The notes under the pieces were generated by a model. That model had not been told where the DNA came from. It did no database searches and saw nothing but the letters and a program-made list of their open reading frames with translations. A stretch of 64,000 bases of DNA from Clostridiales bacterium (GTDB lineage Bacteria > Bacillota > Clostridia > Lachnospirales > Lachnospiraceae): positions 1-64,000 of the forward strand of contig JAJQCD010000004.1 in the NCBI GenBank assembly GCA_021202925.1, written 5' to 3'. Shown one piece after another: positions 1 through 8,050 of the stretch (position 1 is the first letter of the stretch; each line of letters opens with the position of its first letter). A program made the translations under genes and the position numbers.

Positions 1-30
1 GCGGAAGATGGTGATCTGGACGAGTTTTAG
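1..30 (+). CDS. C-terminal end of an upstream gene (partial)
   Basis: Frame 1 is open from the window edge to a TAG at 28-30 and encodes only AEDGDLDEF. An acidic tail followed 34 bp later by a ribosome binding site (GAGGAA, 51-56) and the next start is what the end of an operon neighbour would look like. Too little is visible to name it, and it could be a chance open frame. Confidence 0.25.
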   Translation, partial: AEDGDLDEF

Positions 31-64
31 TCGGAAAATTTCTGGAAAATGAGGAAATGATTGC

Positions 65-2140
65 ATGGCAAAGAACTGGGAATACGGATTTGCCATAGAG
101 CATCATGTACCTATTCTTCCGATCACTGTGGAATCTGGATTGGAGGAATATTTTGCTGTTGAAATGAACCGGATCTGTGATGGGTATGGGGATATCCAGC
201 TTCTCAGGATGGAAGTGACAGATCGAACAGAGATACCTTATTATCAGAAACTGGGTAGGGATCTCGGAGCAATTCTTTTGGAGAATAAAGAGATTGAACG
301 GATCAAACAGGCCTTCAGTGGGAAGATATTTTTGAGCTACCGAAAAAAAGAAAGGATATATGCTAATGAGCTGATGCACACAATACACAGTATTCCATCA
401 CTCAGGAATGTTTCCATCTGGTTTGATGAGTTTATGTCTTCGGGTGAAAGATGGAGTGATCAGATAGACGACGCTTTAAAGCAGAGTGACGTGTTCCTTC
501 TGATGGTTTCTCCTTCTATTACAGAACCAGATAATTATATAATCAGAGAGGAATATCCCGCGGCGTTAAAACAGGATAAGAAGATAGTTTCAGTCGAAAA
601 AAGTGAAAATAAATCAGAGATTCCCGATATTGAAGAGTTAAGGCAGCTATTTCCGGGGCTTAGTGTATTTGTGGATGGTGATGATACGGACGGACTGGAG
701 AACATGCTTCAGGAGATTTCGTCTGCAGCAGAATTAACTCCGGAGACGGATTATCTGATTGGACTTGCTTTTTTAAATGGTATTGAGATGGAACACGATA
801 CGGAAAGAGCAGTGTCATTGATCGTTGCTTCGGCACGTCAGAATTTTCCGGAAGCTATCAGAAAGCTGGCGGAGATGTACTGGAAAGGTGACGGTATCGG
901 AGTTAACTATGAAAATTCGATTCTCTGGAGAAAAAGGCTGGTTGAACTTTATGAACATAAGGTTGACGAGATAAAAGAGCCAGAAGAAACGCTGAAATAT
1001 ATCAGAGCACTTGAGGGGCTTGCAACAAGCCTTTATGAGCTGAGTTCTTTTCGAGAATCACTATTGTATGCAAAACAGTTGGTGAAGCTGATGGAACAGA
1101 TCGCTTCCTTTTCGGATTATCGCTCTCTGGCATATGATCTTTGTGGTAAGAATTGTAAGAGGCTGGGCCTGTATGATGATGCGATTGCTTATGCGGACAA
1201 GTTTCGTGAACTTGCTGAAGAGCAGTATAAACGAGATCCTTCGACTAATAATCGGCATAATATTTCTGTTGCCTGTGAGCGTGTTGGAGATGCGTATTAT
1301 GCTATTGGTGATTTTGAACAGACTGAAAGCTGGTATCTCAAGGCTATAGAGATAGACCGTAGAATTGATGAAGAATTGAAATCTATAGATTCGGCGTTTA
1401 CCTTGTCTGTCAGTACGCTGATGCTTGGAGATATCTATATCAGGCACGGTGAGTATGAGAAAGCTGAGCAGATATACGACGAAGCAGTTCAACTAAGAAA
1501 AAGAATTCTTGAAGCTGAAAATACAGATGATCATCGAAAACAGTACGGAGAAGTGTTACTTGTAAGAGGAACTGCTCTACTGCTTAAGCGGGAAACTGAT
1601 GAAGCGAGAAAAAACTTTTCGGAGGCAAAAGAAATCTTCAGAAATCTGGCGGAAAAGCACGGAACGATAGAAATTCAGTACTCTTATTCGATATCGTTGA
1701 ACCGATGTGGGAGAATATGCGAAGAAAAGCGTGATTTTGCATCGGCTCGTGAGTGTTACATAGAAAGCCTGGAAATCCGTAGAAAAATCCTGAAAAAGCA
1801 TAGAAGTATGGAAACGCTTTATGAATATGCGCTTGTTCTGCTTTTTAAAGCAAGGGCAAGTCAACATGTATATGATTGGATCAGTGCAAAAGCTGATTAT
1901 GAAGAAATCGTAGAGAAGCTACGGCCTGTTCTGGCAAAGGATCGTAAAGGAGATTGTCATCGTATCTTTACGGAAGCAGCATTTGAGCGGTTTAAGATAG
2001 ATACCTACTCTGGAAAGCACTATCTGCAGTATGCAATAGATGGATGGAAATGGTTGCTTGACCGAAGCCCTTCAAATCGTGGTTATCAGAAACAATATGA
2101 TCTTTGCCAGAAGATGTATTGGAGGTGCTATTCGGATTAA
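65..2140 (+). CDS. TIR-domain/TPR protein, N-terminally short
   Basis: A 691-residue protein. Residues about 8-75 match the second half of the first TIR-like domain of the gene at 8051 (FAIEHHVPILP here, FAVEHHIPVLP there). A full TIR domain follows at about 86-190: FLSYRKK opening strand, WFDE, then a helix with EE at 162-163, the position of the catalytic glutamate in NAD-cleaving TIRs. Sel1-like repeats (about 230-290) and TPR-like helical repeats fill the rest. TIR domains cleave NAD+ or scaffold signalling, and TPRs bind partners. About 95 residues present in the paralogue are missing: the frame is closed upstream by a TGA at 50-52, and the ATG at 65 has a GAGGAA site 8 nt before it. The gene at 2165 follows after 24 bp and is probably cotranscribed. 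Defence or signalling is inference. Confidence 0.75.
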   Translation: MAKNWEYGFAIEHHVPILPITVESGLEEYFAVEMNRICDGYGDIQLLRMEVTDRTEIPYYQKLGRDLGAILLENKEIERIKQAFSGKIFLSYRKKERIYANELMHTIHSIPSLRNVSIWFDEFMSSGERWSDQIDDALKQSDVFLLMVSPSITEPDNYIIREEYPAALKQDKKIVSVEKSENKSEIPDIEELRQLFPGLSVFVDGDDTDGLENMLQEISSAAELTPETDYLIGLAFLNGIEMEHDTERAVSLIVASARQNFPEAIRKLAEMYWKGDGIGVNYENSILWRKRLVELYEHKVDEIKEPEETLKYIRALEGLATSLYELSSFRESLLYAKQLVKLMEQIASFSDYRSLAYDLCGKNCKRLGLYDDAIAYADKFRELAEEQYKRDPSTNNRHNISVACERVGDAYYAIGDFEQTESWYLKAIEIDRRIDEELKSIDSAFTLSVSTLMLGDIYIRHGEYEKAEQIYDEAVQLRKRILEAENTDDHRKQYGEVLLVRGTALLLKRETDEARKNFSEAKEIFRNLAEKHGTIEIQYSYSISLNRCGRICEEKRDFASARECYIESLEIRRKILKKHRSMETLYEYALVLLFKARASQHVYDWISAKADYEEIVEKLRPVLAKDRKGDCHRIFTEAAFERFKIDTYSGKHYLQYAIDGWKWLLDRSPSNRGYQKQYDLCQKMYWRCYSD

Positions 2141-2164
2141 ACATTTACGAAGGGGGAGAGAAAA

Positions 2165-3547
2165 ATGGCAGATATATGTATGGTACCAATTCCAAAGATG
2201 GATGTCCTGATGGAGGATTTTACTAATATTGAGACACTGATTGATAATATCGCTTCTGACAGGGAGAAGTTGCTTGAAATGAGAAATAGTTGGGCAGTAT
2301 TTTTTCTGGGCTATGATGATGATCCGCGCGAAATTCCTGATATTCCTGAAGTGGTGAATTGGATTAAGAAGTCTATGGAAGCTGGTATACCTTGGTTCTA
2401 TTTTATGAGAGCGACACAGGACAATTTGGGACTTGTTACGTTTATGATCTGTTGCGGTTCAGATCATGATTCTGATCATCCGGGACGGTATATTTTTGAA
2501 AAAGAAAGGATGCTTGCATTTATCAAAAAGAATCTGAGTAATCTGGCTGACTTTGTAGAGAAACATAATATTCCGGACGAGGTGAGATGTGCAGTTACAG
2601 ATGATATCATGGGCGTGGTTCAGAGCGTATTGCAGGGATCAATGGATCAGAAAAATCCTTCTGAAAACATGGATAGAGCAAAACAGATCAAGGAGGCGAT
2701 GTTACGTCTTACCACGTTGGAGAATATTTATGGGATTAATCCCAATATTAAGAAATATTTTGGTGAGGGAAAATTGTACTACTCCTATATTACCGGGGGA
2801 TTTTTGGGTAGTATAGATACGATCGATTATGATAAAAGGTATGTAAAAGTTGTTAAGGATTTCGAAGAGCGAACCGCCTATCTGGTTTATCATGTGATTG
2901 AATGTGGAAATACAATTTCTTTGTTGTACGTTAGTGATGATTATAATCATTGGCTAGAGGAAAGGCCAACTTCATCCGGTGTCATGGCACAGGTTGTAAA
3001 TATGGATACCCATGAAAACGAGATGGGATTTATCCGAGTAGATATAATTCAGGGAGCATTGTACAGAAGCAATGATACAGTGTATTCCTCCATGCCTGGA
3101 AAAGATGCTGACAAAAGGGAACTTTCCTGTATAGATATGGAGGTTGTTGAACGGCTGGAGATTCTGAAAAATTCCAGTATTATGTCGGATCTCGATATCG
3201 CACAGACATATATCCGGGAAGGCGAAATCTGCGGCAGCCTGTTGAGATCTGTCCTTGGGACGCCGGTAGGCGTGGTCAATCGTGTATCTTCCAGCTCTAA
3301 AAATAAGCAGCTATTGGAAATGCTGCAGGCACAAGTGCCGATGAAACTTTATTTCATGATGGACTCCACCGGGAATAAGGTGGCTTTTCTGTCAGTGTCT
3401 GAAGATGAGAGCGAATGGGAATACGAAAAGCTGGCACTGGAGAAGGGAAGAGCGTTTGCGGTCGTAGTTGATCCGGATGAAAGGACTGCGACGCTTAAAC
3501 AGATTAGTTTCGTGATGATAAATGGTGGACCGATATTTGTAGATTGA
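2165..3547 (+). CDS. Uncharacterised 460-residue cytoplasmic protein
   Basis: Starts with ATG after a GGGGGAGAG site, 24 bp behind the TIR/TPR gene, so the two are likely one transcript. The protein has no signal peptide and no obvious membrane helix. It looks like an alpha/beta protein with an acidic first 100 residues and a helical middle (about 140-190), then beta-rich stretches. No catalytic motif that I recognise is present. Its position suggests a partner of the TIR/TPR protein, which is inference from context only. Confidence 0.7.
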   Translation: MADICMVPIPKMDVLMEDFTNIETLIDNIASDREKLLEMRNSWAVFFLGYDDDPREIPDIPEVVNWIKKSMEAGIPWFYFMRATQDNLGLVTFMICCGSDHDSDHPGRYIFEKERMLAFIKKNLSNLADFVEKHNIPDEVRCAVTDDIMGVVQSVLQGSMDQKNPSENMDRAKQIKEAMLRLTTLENIYGINPNIKKYFGEGKLYYSYITGGFLGSIDTIDYDKRYVKVVKDFEERTAYLVYHVIECGNTISLLYVSDDYNHWLEERPTSSGVMAQVVNMDTHENEMGFIRVDIIQGALYRSNDTVYSSMPGKDADKRELSCIDMEVVERLEILKNSSIMSDLDIAQTYIREGEICGSLLRSVLGTPVGVVNRVSSSSKNKQLLEMLQAQVPMKLYFMMDSTGNKVAFLSVSEDESEWEYEKLALEKGRAFAVVVDPDERTATLKQISFVMINGGPIFVD

Positions 3548-3727
3548 TTGTATCTTCTGGCGATGAATGTTTTTGGCCTGATGGAATTTGATCAGGACAA
3601 ATGCCGTGACCCGTTTGGAGTTATTGACGGACGGGATGGACGTTAGTCCACAACCATTTTCTGGAATATATAGCAAGGTGCAGGCGAAAGACTGAAAGGA
3701 ATTCAACCGATAATCGAATATAATCGC

Positions 3728-3770
3728 GAAAGACCCGAAGGAGAGACAATTTCTCTTCCGGGTCTTTCTT
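3728..3770 (+). terminator. Rho-independent-like terminator after the TIR/TPR operon
   Basis: GAAAGACCCG (3728-3737) pairs perfectly with CGGGTCTTTC (3759-3768). An inner GAGA/TCTC pairing and a short loop lie between, and TT follows. It lies 180 bp after the stop of the 460-residue gene and directly before the C-run promoter. Confidence 0.6.
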
Positions 3771-3775
3771 AAGTT

Positions 3776-3812
3776 CCCCCCTTTTAAAAAGGATTCCGTT
3801 ATGATGTACAAT
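3776..3812 (+). promoter_or_regulatory. C-run promoter, copy A
   Basis: Six C (3776-3781), 25 nt, then a TACAAT -10 box (3807-3812) preceded by TATGATG. There is no TTGACA-like -35 hexamer in the usual place. The same layout occurs at 4958, 10080 and 10409. It precedes the small gene at 3936 and the membrane protein at 4160. The C run lies around -43 to -38, where an activator would bind; that role is inference. Confidence 0.55.
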
Positions 3813-3935
3813 AATAATGTAAAGAGTTATATGAGATCTGCCAATGAACTGTTACCTGATGTTCCTTCTGTATTTTAGTCAAAGGACATACAAAGGAAAG
3901 TTGGTGACGGGCATAGTAAGAGGAGTGATATTCAA

Positions 3936-4091
3936 ATGAATGAAAAAGAAATAACGAAAGATTTAATAAGGGCATTGATGTTTTTTGGAATAGTCAGAGG
4001 GTGGAAAATATCGAAATTGATAGATGAATATGAGCGTCTGGGAATACCTAAAGAATTGGTAAATGATACTTTAAATGAGGGATGTGAGTAA
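3936..4091 (+). CDS. Small 51-residue helical protein
   Basis: The ATG at 3936 has an AGAGGAG site about 10 nt upstream and the frame ends with TAA at 4089-4091. The product starts MNEKEITKDLIRALMFFGIV and continues with charged helical sequence (RGWKISKLIDEYERLGIP). It has no Cys motif and no signal peptide; one short hydrophobic patch (ALMFFGIV) could be a helix face. It is the first gene after C-run promoter A, 69 bp before the membrane protein at 4160. Function unknown. It may be a regulator, a peptide partner or an immunity factor. Confidence 0.5.
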   Translation: MNEKEITKDLIRALMFFGIVRGWKISKLIDEYERLGIPKELVNDTLNEGCE

Positions 4092-4159
4092 ACATATTTC
4101 TTGTCCAGCTATTGGAAGATCTATCTTAGATAAATTTTTTAGAGGATGGTAGTGACGGT

Positions 4160-4915
4160 ATGGGTGATATATGGTTTGTTTTGATATTTTTGGCAGTATT
4201 TGTTATTGATGCAAATCCGTGGATCATTGGAGTTGTGATTATGTGCATTTTTGGTTTTATAATCTATGCCTGTTTGATTAATCAAAATAAGAGCGAAGTA
4301 AATACTGACATAATTCAGAGAGGGGAAAAGAAACTGAAAAAAGCCGATGTTCAAAATGATCCCATGATTGATGAAGTTATTCAGTTTTTAGATTCATTTG
4401 CTGAATATGATAAATATCGGAGAAATTCGAAGTCAGAACCAGAGGAGAAATTAGTTTATTATACAGTAAAAGAAGACGGTTCGTTCCGATCGTTGCTTTT
4501 AAAAAAATCATTGTCGGAAACAGTAACAATAGATTTTAGGATTAATAATGGTTCTCTTAGCGTTCGTTTTAGTATTGATGGATATGTCAATATTTTTAAC
4601 GAATTTTGTAATACGATTGGCCAATCATCGTACATCATAGATAAAGCCTTAGGCATGATTTGGTGGAATTCGGATGCTAAGGTGAAAAAATTTTGGTGTG
4701 ATGCAGAAATGGAGACATGGTATGTTAATTCAGATGACGGAGCCGTTAGCGTGTGCCTTAATGGATTAGTAAAAACATTTTGTCTTCAATATAAAAATGG
4801 TGATGAAGCATATATTGAAACTATTTTAGATAGAGCAAAAAGAAATTTTCCAACAATTTGTGTTGAAAAAGATAAAAAAGGCTCTGGCGGGAAATTATAT
4901 TTTCCTGTTACATAA
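4160..4915 (+). CDS. Membrane-anchored protein with FVIDANPWII segment (copy 1)
   Basis: A 251-residue protein. Residues about 3-37 form one or two hydrophobic helices around the motif FVIDANPWII, followed by a soluble, charged domain without a recognisable fold. The gene at 6568 shares this N-terminal segment, including 28 identical bases (4197-4224 and 6605-6632), but the downstream domains do not align by eye. The two copies flank the radical SAM/peptide pair. The start has only a weak upstream site. Conserved anchor plus variable tail resembles immunity or toxin-variant families, but no such activity can be read from the sequence. Confidence 0.65.
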   Translation: MGDIWFVLIFLAVFVIDANPWIIGVVIMCIFGFIIYACLINQNKSEVNTDIIQRGEKKLKKADVQNDPMIDEVIQFLDSFAEYDKYRRNSKSEPEEKLVYYTVKEDGSFRSLLLKKSLSETVTIDFRINNGSLSVRFSIDGYVNIFNEFCNTIGQSSYIIDKALGMIWWNSDAKVKKFWCDAEMETWYVNSDDGAVSVCLNGLVKTFCLQYKNGDEAYIETILDRAKRNFPTICVEKDKKGSGGKLYFPVT

Positions 4916-4957
4916 AGCGCTTTTATTAATGAGACCAGGATCAATCAACATTATCAT

Positions 4958-4994
4958 CCCCCCTTCATGCGAGTAAATATCGATATGCTATATT
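4958..4994 (+). promoter_or_regulatory. C-run promoter, copy C, before the radical SAM gene
   Basis: Six C (4958-4963), 25 nt, then TATATT (4989-4994) with an extended TGC in front (TATGCTATATT). It is closely related to 10080-10119: both read ATATCG, TATGCTATA, then TTGTAAA-like sequence. It lies 50 bp upstream of the radical SAM start at 5044, which has its own AAAGGAG site. Confidence 0.55.
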
Positions 4995-5043
4995 TACCAA
5001 TGTAAAGAATAAATGTATCACAAAATCAAAGGAGAAAAAGCCA

Positions 5044-6156
5044 ATGAGTAATACGGTTAAAAAAACAGATAAGGATACTGTAGAGATTCTTTTGGTAATG
5101 ACAGAAAGCTGCAACCTCAAATGTCGATATTGTTATGAAAAAAATAAGTCAGCGAAAAGAATGGAATTGGATATTGCAAAACGCATTATAGATCATGAAT
5201 TTGAAATCGCGCAGGGTACAGATATTAAGCTTGTGGTTCAGTTCTTTGGTGGTGAACCAACGCTCGAATTTGATCAGATCCGTAAAATTTACGATTATAT
5301 TCACGAAAAAAACTCTCCAAACTATGAATATTGCTTTGTGGTAACAAACGGGACAGCATTGAAAGACAATGACAAGGAGTGGTGCAGAGAACATCGGGAG
5401 GATTTCATCTGTGGGTTGAGCCTGGATGGAACAAAAGAAGTCCAGGATTATAACAGAAGCAATTCTTATGACCTGATAGATTTTCCGTTTTTTCGTGATA
5501 CCTGGCCGAATCAGAAAGTGAAGATGACGGTATCACCGGATATGCTTCATAAGCTGGCGGAATGTGTTATCCACTGCCACGAACTTGGTTTTGATGTGCT
5601 TTGCAATCTTGCTGATGGTGTGGGCTGGGAGGAAAGCAGTTCCGGTATCCTTGAGACGGAATGTAAAAAATTGATTGAGTATTATCTTCTACATCCGGAA
5701 AAAGAACCTTGCACCATGCTGAAGATGCCGCTTCTGCACGTTGGTTTGACTGATCACACGGTGTTTCCAAAATGGTGCGGAGCCGGAGATCATATTCATG
5801 CATATGATACAGACGGAACTTGTTATCCATGCCAGATGTTTATGGGGATCACGGAGGAGAATCTGGAAAACCCTCTGTTGCAGAGTGCTTATAAGGCCGA
5901 ATTATTACCCGAAGGTTGTCAGGATTGTGTTTTATACGGGTGCTGCCCAACTTGTATCGGTACAAACATGGTAAGAAGATGCACGCCCTTTTATCATACG
6001 GCAACGGAATGTAAGAATATAAAAATTCAGTTCCTTGCTACTTCGTATTTGATGTATGAAAAATACAAGCAAGGCCAATTGAATCTTTCGGATGTCGAGA
6101 CGAATCTGTTGCTGAGAAATATCTATACAGTACAAAACGCTTTTGCGGATCTGTGA
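5044..6156 (+). CDS. Radical SAM/SPASM peptide maturase
   Basis: A 370-residue enzyme. The CX3CX2C cluster that binds the SAM-cleaving [4Fe-4S] centre is C23, C27, C30, and the GGEP motif is at 69-72. The C-terminal SPASM-type region has C245, C260, C263, C292, C295, C300, C301, C304, C313 and C323, enough for auxiliary clusters. This build is typical of enzymes that install thioether or carbon-carbon crosslinks in ribosomal peptides. A short Cys-rich ORF follows 62 bp downstream and is the obvious substrate. It resembles the Cys-rich-peptide maturases of clostridia, but I cannot assign the exact subfamily. No RRE domain, transporter or protease gene lies beside it, so export and leader removal are unexplained. 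Confidence 0.85.
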   Translation: MSNTVKKTDKDTVEILLVMTESCNLKCRYCYEKNKSAKRMELDIAKRIIDHEFEIAQGTDIKLVVQFFGGEPTLEFDQIRKIYDYIHEKNSPNYEYCFVVTNGTALKDNDKEWCREHREDFICGLSLDGTKEVQDYNRSNSYDLIDFPFFRDTWPNQKVKMTVSPDMLHKLAECVIHCHELGFDVLCNLADGVGWEESSSGILETECKKLIEYYLLHPEKEPCTMLKMPLLHVGLTDHTVFPKWCGAGDHIHAYDTDGTCYPCQMFMGITEENLENPLLQSAYKAELLPEGCQDCVLYGCCPTCIGTNMVRRCTPFYHTATECKNIKIQFLATSYLMYEKYKQGQLNLSDVETNLLLRNIYTVQNAFADL

Positions 6157-6218
6157 CAAAGCTTTGTCGCCTGATTGGTAATAGCGATTTGATAATCAAT
6201 GGGAAGGAGGAAAAACAT

Positions 6219-6371
6219 ATGCTCAAACTGACTTTTGAAGAGTTAACCGGCTTGTCCGTTTATCTGGACACATTACCGGTGATCACATCGTCTATGCTGG
6301 AAGGATTTGCCTGCTCTGCCAGTGATAATAGTTGTGGATGTGGATGGGATTGTTCGAGTACAAAAACCTGA
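6219..6371 (+). CDS. Cys-rich RiPP precursor peptide, 50 residues
   Basis: The ATG at 6219 sits 8 nt behind a strong GGAAGGAGG site (6202-6210). An upstream in-frame start at 6153 lacks such a site. The leader is amphipathic (LKLTFEELTGLSVYLDTLP) and the C-terminal core is GFACSASDNSCGCGWDCSS. It holds four Cys, one CX3D spacing (CSASD) and one CX2D (CGWD), plus many Ser, Asp and Gly acceptors. CX3D/E spacing is used in some ranthipeptides, where Cys sulfur is joined to the beta carbon of Asp or Glu. Sactipeptide-type alpha crosslinks are the alternative. The partner is the radical SAM enzyme 62 bp upstream. Crosslink type and activity are inference. Confidence 0.75.
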   Translation: MLKLTFEELTGLSVYLDTLPVITSSMLEGFACSASDNSCGCGWDCSSTKT

Positions 6372-6470
6372 ACCTGAGAGTAAAAACTAGCAACTTGAGC
6401 TTGAGATGGTGTATAGGGGAAGGAAACAAATATTTGTGAGATTTCCGCATACGAAGCCATCAAAGAAAAT

Positions 6471-6520
6471 GCATCCCTGACTAAAAAGAGATATGCGTCA
6501 GGGATGCAATCCCTGAGTGT
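6471..6520 (+). terminator. Terminator after the RiPP precursor
   Basis: GCATCCCTGAC (6471-6481) and GTCAGGGATGC (6497-6507) form a perfect 11-bp stem with a 15-nt loop. A T-rich stretch follows from about 6518. A second CCCTGA copy just after the stem could give an alternative pairing. It closes the radical SAM/peptide unit before the second FVIDANPWII gene. Confidence 0.6.
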
Positions 6521-6567
6521 TTTCTTATTTTTGCAGGAAGGCTTTTTGTTAGGCTGATAATAAAGGT

Positions 6568-7257
6568 ATGAATGGTATGTGGCTTATTTTAATATTATTT
6601 GTAATATTTGTTATTGATGCAAATCCGTGGATTATAAGCACGGGCTTTGGAATTTTGATTCTATTTATTTGTGGAATAATAATTAAAGGATTGATACGAC
6701 AGGACGAAACCGAGCAGTTTTGTTCAAGCCAGGATTGTGTTAAATTACAAAAGCTTTTTGAAAACTGCAATTATGTAAACAAAGATTTCCGGATACTGCA
6801 AATTCACTTTTGTTCCGGAGATGTAAAGGGATTTATTAATTACTCGATTCGTTTTCAGGATTTAGGGAAACGGGTAATCATTCCATGGAGAGATAGCCTG
6901 GAATGGGTTGATAAGAAAGCAGGAATGGATTATCAATCATCTTATAATACAAGGCTTGGAATACAAAAGGGGGCAGATACGGAGTTTTATAAAAAATTAT
7001 TTCAAGAGAATTCATTAATGCCTGAAAATTTGGTAATTCGTTCGCCATTTGAATTTTATGCAAGTTCGGGAGGAAAGTGTGTTGTTGATGCGGATCGTTG
7101 GAAGGTAGATGAAGACGATGCGATTTATATGGATATCTTAGAATTTCGTAGTGACAAAAATGACGCTATTCTTTGCGCAATTGAAAATACTGCCAGAAAA
7201 ATGCTTTCCGGTGTTAGAATATCAAGATTTTCGAATAACTGTTATATCAACTTTTGA
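6568..7257 (+). CDS. Membrane-anchored protein with FVIDANPWII segment (copy 2)
   Basis: A 229-residue protein. Residues about 4-42 are hydrophobic and contain VIFVIDANPWII, as in the gene at 4160. The remaining domain (about 50-229) is charged, has several Cys, and ends RFSNNCYINF. It does not align with copy 1 by eye. It lies just downstream of the RiPP terminator and has no C-run promoter of its own that I can see. The final codons overlap an 18-bp sequence repeated at 10046-10063. Function unknown; a membrane partner or self-protection factor for the peptide is one possibility. Confidence 0.65.
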   Translation: MNGMWLILILFVIFVIDANPWIISTGFGILILFICGIIIKGLIRQDETEQFCSSQDCVKLQKLFENCNYVNKDFRILQIHFCSGDVKGFINYSIRFQDLGKRVIIPWRDSLEWVDKKAGMDYQSSYNTRLGIQKGADTEFYKKLFQENSLMPENLVIRSPFEFYASSGGKCVVDADRWKVDEDDAIYMDILEFRSDKNDAILCAIENTARKMLSGVRISRFSNNCYINF

Positions 7258-7356
7258 TTTGACGCGCTACTGTTTATTTGTGTTAATTGGATGTCCGGAT
7301 AGACAGCAGAGAATAATGACTTATATAGAAATTTTATGGTACAATGAAACAAATTG

Positions 7357-7385
7357 TTGACAGCTTTTTCATTAAAATATATTTA
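7357..7385 (+). promoter_or_regulatory. Standard promoter for the gene at 7442
   Basis: TTGACA (7357-7362), 17 nt, TATTTA (7380-7385). The -35 is a perfect match to the housekeeping consensus and the spacing is ideal. It contrasts with the C-run promoters around it, so the 7442 and 8051 genes may be expressed independently of the C-run units. Confidence 0.6.
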
Positions 7386-7441
7386 TAGGCCATGAAGATA
7401 ATAGAAATCAAGAGCAGATGTATCATTACAAGGAGGAAGAC

Positions 7442-7996
7442 ATGTATAAGGTGATTAAAAATAAAGGCAACATGATAAATGCGTATCAGCTGGGAAGCGG
7501 CAATCCGGTTATCAAAGCGCTGATGGACGATGGCAAAATCAAAGATATTGGAAGCGGCAGATATGAAATCTATTCTCAGGAAGCGATTAATGGTGCTGTC
7601 GGTGGCGAGATGGCTGAGGCCGGTGACTGGATTAAGGTGGATTCCAGGGAATGTCCATATCCAAATAACAGAGAATATTTTGAAGCGAATCACAGACATA
7701 TAGAGGGGGATATCTTCGAGCAGATTCCGAAAACTCTGTCAGCGTGGGATGCGAAACTTGCGATGTGTCCGGAGATCGCATTCTTGATAGAGAATAAGGG
7801 GCTGATCATTGATAAGACTTCTTCTGATCGACGATATATTGCAAAACTTTGGGGAACGACGGAAGCAGCGGCAGAAGATGCGATGATCGTATTTTACAGC
7901 ATTTTTTATGATGAGGCAGGGAATGTAACAGACTGTGATTATAATTTTGTTAAGAGAGAGGAATTTGACCGAACATACAGCATAATAATCGGATGA
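7442..7996 (+). CDS. Uncharacterised 184-residue protein beside the TIR gene
   Basis: The ATG at 7442 follows an AAGGAGGAAGAC site, better than any start further upstream. The product opens MYKVIKNKGNMINAYQLG and looks globular and acidic, without a signal peptide, membrane helix or Cys motif. I do not recognise a domain. It ends 54 bp before the TIR-TIR-TPR gene and shares its strand and probably its standard promoter. An accessory role to the TIR protein is inference from context only. Confidence 0.65.
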   Translation: MYKVIKNKGNMINAYQLGSGNPVIKALMDDGKIKDIGSGRYEIYSQEAINGAVGGEMAEAGDWIKVDSRECPYPNNREYFEANHRHIEGDIFEQIPKTLSAWDAKLAMCPEIAFLIENKGLIIDKTSSDRRYIAKLWGTTEAAAEDAMIVFYSIFYDEAGNVTDCDYNFVKREEFDRTYSIIIG

Positions 7997-8050
7997 TCGA
8001 ACTGAGGGGCTTTATGAGTATTTGGATCATAATAACGGGAGAGATATGCC

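Larger units (their letters stand above)
3690..3815 (+). repeat. Terminator-promoter module, copy A
   Basis: This stretch is clearly related to 10314-10448. Both begin with GACTGAA and an AATTCA block, continue through a hairpin with a CCCGG-type stem, and end in a C6 run, TATGATGTA and a -10 box. The module terminates the upstream transcript and starts the next one. Two diverged copies 6.6 kb apart in the same island point to duplication or shuffling of expression cassettes. Confidence 0.7.

Noticed and set aside
6425-6556. Open frame reading EISAYEAIKENASLTKKRYASG after the RiPP precursor
   Set aside because: No usable start codon, preceded by a TAG, and it spans the terminator hairpin; most likely chance or an old gene remnant.
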